Below are positions 12,797 to 13,645 of a DNA stretch of 13,645 nt, piece after piece. The stretch's first letter is position 1; each line of letters opens with the position of its first letter. The stretch spans positions 1 to 13,645 of the forward strand of contig MGCE01000173.1 in the NCBI GenBank assembly GCA_001790315.1. Reading direction: 5' to 3'. The stretch comes from Candidatus Rokubacteria bacterium RIFCSPLOWO2_02_FULL_72_37 (GTDB lineage: Bacteria > Methylomirabilota > Methylomirabilia > Rokubacteriales > CSP1-6). The notes below the pieces were generated by a model. The model was not told the DNA's origin, ran no database searches, and saw only the letters and a list, made by a program, of their open reading frames with translations. The position numbers and the translations under genes are program-made.

Positions 12797-13645
12797 TCAC
12801 CAGACGAGGGTGAGCTGGCGGTCGGCAGGCGCGTCCGGCGTCCGGTCGCAGCGCCGCCGCCCGGGAAAGGCCGCCGCCTCCGCGAGCCGCGCCACGCGCG
12901 CTTCCACCCGGGCGACGTAGGCGCGGGCCGCGTACGCCGAGCCGGCGTAGAGCCCTCGGTAGCCCGGCACGAGTCCCGGGAACTCGGCGGCCAGGAACTC
13001 GAGGAAGAACTCCCGCGTGCCCGCGCGCAGGAAGAGCACGTTCCACACGGCGCTGCCGGCGCCCGCATCGCGTGCCGCGCCGAGGACCGCCCGCAGCCCC
13101 GCCTCGTCGTCGGTGAGGTAGGGCAGCACCGGCATGAGGAACAGCGCGGTCGGCACGCCCGCTCGCGTGAGCGCGCGCATCGCGGCCAGGCGCAGGTCCG
13201 GGCGCGGCGCGCGCGGCTCGAGCCGGCGCGCCAGCCCGGTGTCGAGCGTCGTGATCGAGAAGTTCACCGAGACCTCGGAGCGCCGCGCCAGGTCGGCGAG
13301 CAGCCCGGCGTCCCGCGCGACCAGCGCCGATTTCGTGGTGATGGACAGGCGCACTCCCGGCGCCGCGCGCGCGGCCTCGAGCACGCGCCGGGTGACGCCG
13401 AAGCGCGCCTCGCCGGGCTGGTACGGATCGGTCGCCGCGCCGATCGCCACGAGGAGGCCGCTCCTGCGCGCTCGCGTGAGCTCGGTGACGAGCGCCGCCG
13501 GCTCCGCGTTCTTGACATAGACTCGGCGCTCGAACTGCCACGGGTTGTTCTCGCCCAGGAATTCGTGGGTGTAACGCGCGTAGCAGTAGCGACAGCCCAT
13601 CTCGCAGCCGCGATAGGGGTTCGCCGTCCAACCGAAGGGCATCGG
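12797..13645 (-). CDS. SPL/Rv2578c-type radical SAM protein (partial at its N-terminus, right window edge)
   Basis: At least 282 residues of a radical SAM enzyme of the spore photoproduct lyase-like family. Counting from the Met at 13642, PFGWTANPYRGC leads into the cluster motif C13xxxC17xxC20 (CEMGCRYCYAR), which binds the 4Fe-4S cluster used to cleave S-adenosylmethionine. GAATDPYQPGE at about 68-78 and SITTKSALVARD are typical of this group, as is SVNFSITTLD followed by PRAPRPDLRLAA. The Pro codon upstream of that Met is still open, and relatives carry an N-terminal extension before PFGW, so the true start lies outside the window. Members are annotated as DNA repair photolyase-like, but reactions are mostly unproven. 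The C-terminus ends RQLTLVW, similar to a clamp-binding peptide. It converges with the polymerase gene across a 150-bp gap. Confidence 0.9.
   Translation of the reverse strand, partial: PMPFGWTANPYRGCEMGCRYCYARYTHEFLGENNPWQFERRVYVKNAEPAALVTELTRARRSGLLVAIGAATDPYQPGEARFGVTRRVLEAARAAPGVRLSITTKSALVARDAGLLADLARRSEVSVNFSITTLDTGLARRLEPRAPRPDLRLAAMRALTRAGVPTALFLMPVLPYLTDDEAGLRAVLGAARDAGAGSAVWNVLFLRAGTREFFLEFLAAEFPGLVPGYRGLYAGSAYAARAYVARVEARVARLAEAAAFPGRRRCDRTPDAPADRQLTLVW

Noticed and set aside
1..13645. CRISPR array, tRNA or rRNA gene, transposase or toxin-antitoxin pair
   Set aside because: No spaced direct repeats, cloverleaf-like segments or matching protein motifs were seen by eye on either strand.

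Overview
The window is very GC-rich DNA with strong G/C preference at third codon positions, densely packed genes, almost no intergenic space and many GTG starts. It carries a family B DNA polymerase that ends in a bacterial clamp-binding peptide, a CysO-like sulfur carrier, a PhoD-type phosphatase and an SPL-type radical SAM protein. This suggests a free-living, probably uncultivated high-GC bacterium, for example Rokubacteria/Methylomirabilota or a deltaproteobacterial-type lineage. The taxonomic guess is inference; the window holds no rRNA or other marker gene. I saw no tRNA, CRISPR array, insertion sequence or phage gene.

Region 1 (1-2411, minus strand) is a tight four-gene unit read from right to left: threonine synthase-like PLP enzyme, MoaD/ThiS (CysO-like) ubiquitin-fold sulfur carrier, stand-alone NIL-domain protein, and a class I/II aminotransferase cut by the left edge. 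Stops and starts overlap or lie within 7 nt of each other. It reads as an amino-acid/sulfur module. A candidate promoter lies in the AT-rich gap at 2412-2529.

Region 2 (2530-4428, plus strand) is one large multi-pass membrane protein of GT-C glycosyltransferase type. It converges on the next unit with only 3 bp between stop codons.

Region 3 (4432-10211, minus strand) is a six-gene run: dienelactone-hydrolase-like lipoprotein, HtrA-like PDZ protein, an atypical SDR, a YihY/BrkB membrane protein, a classical SDR and a PhoD-like phosphatase. The HtrA-like protein lacks all three catalytic residues and is probably a pseudoprotease. The atypical SDR lacks the Tyr/Lys pair. A 106-bp gap before the classical SDR probably separates two transcription units.

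Region 4 (10379-13645) holds the family B DNA polymerase (plus) and, convergent to it, a radical SAM protein of the SPL/Rv2578c type (minus, cut by the right edge). A perfect 10-bp stem-loop lies between them. Both proteins end in a QLxL-type peptide; in the polymerase it is a textbook beta-clamp motif. The pair may act in DNA repair or translesion synthesis, which is inference.

The observations most worth a second look are the triple-dead HtrA-like protein, the threonine synthase/CysO-like/NIL cluster whose carrier ends in GG plus one Arg, and the clamp-tailed family B polymerase beside an SPL-like radical SAM gene.
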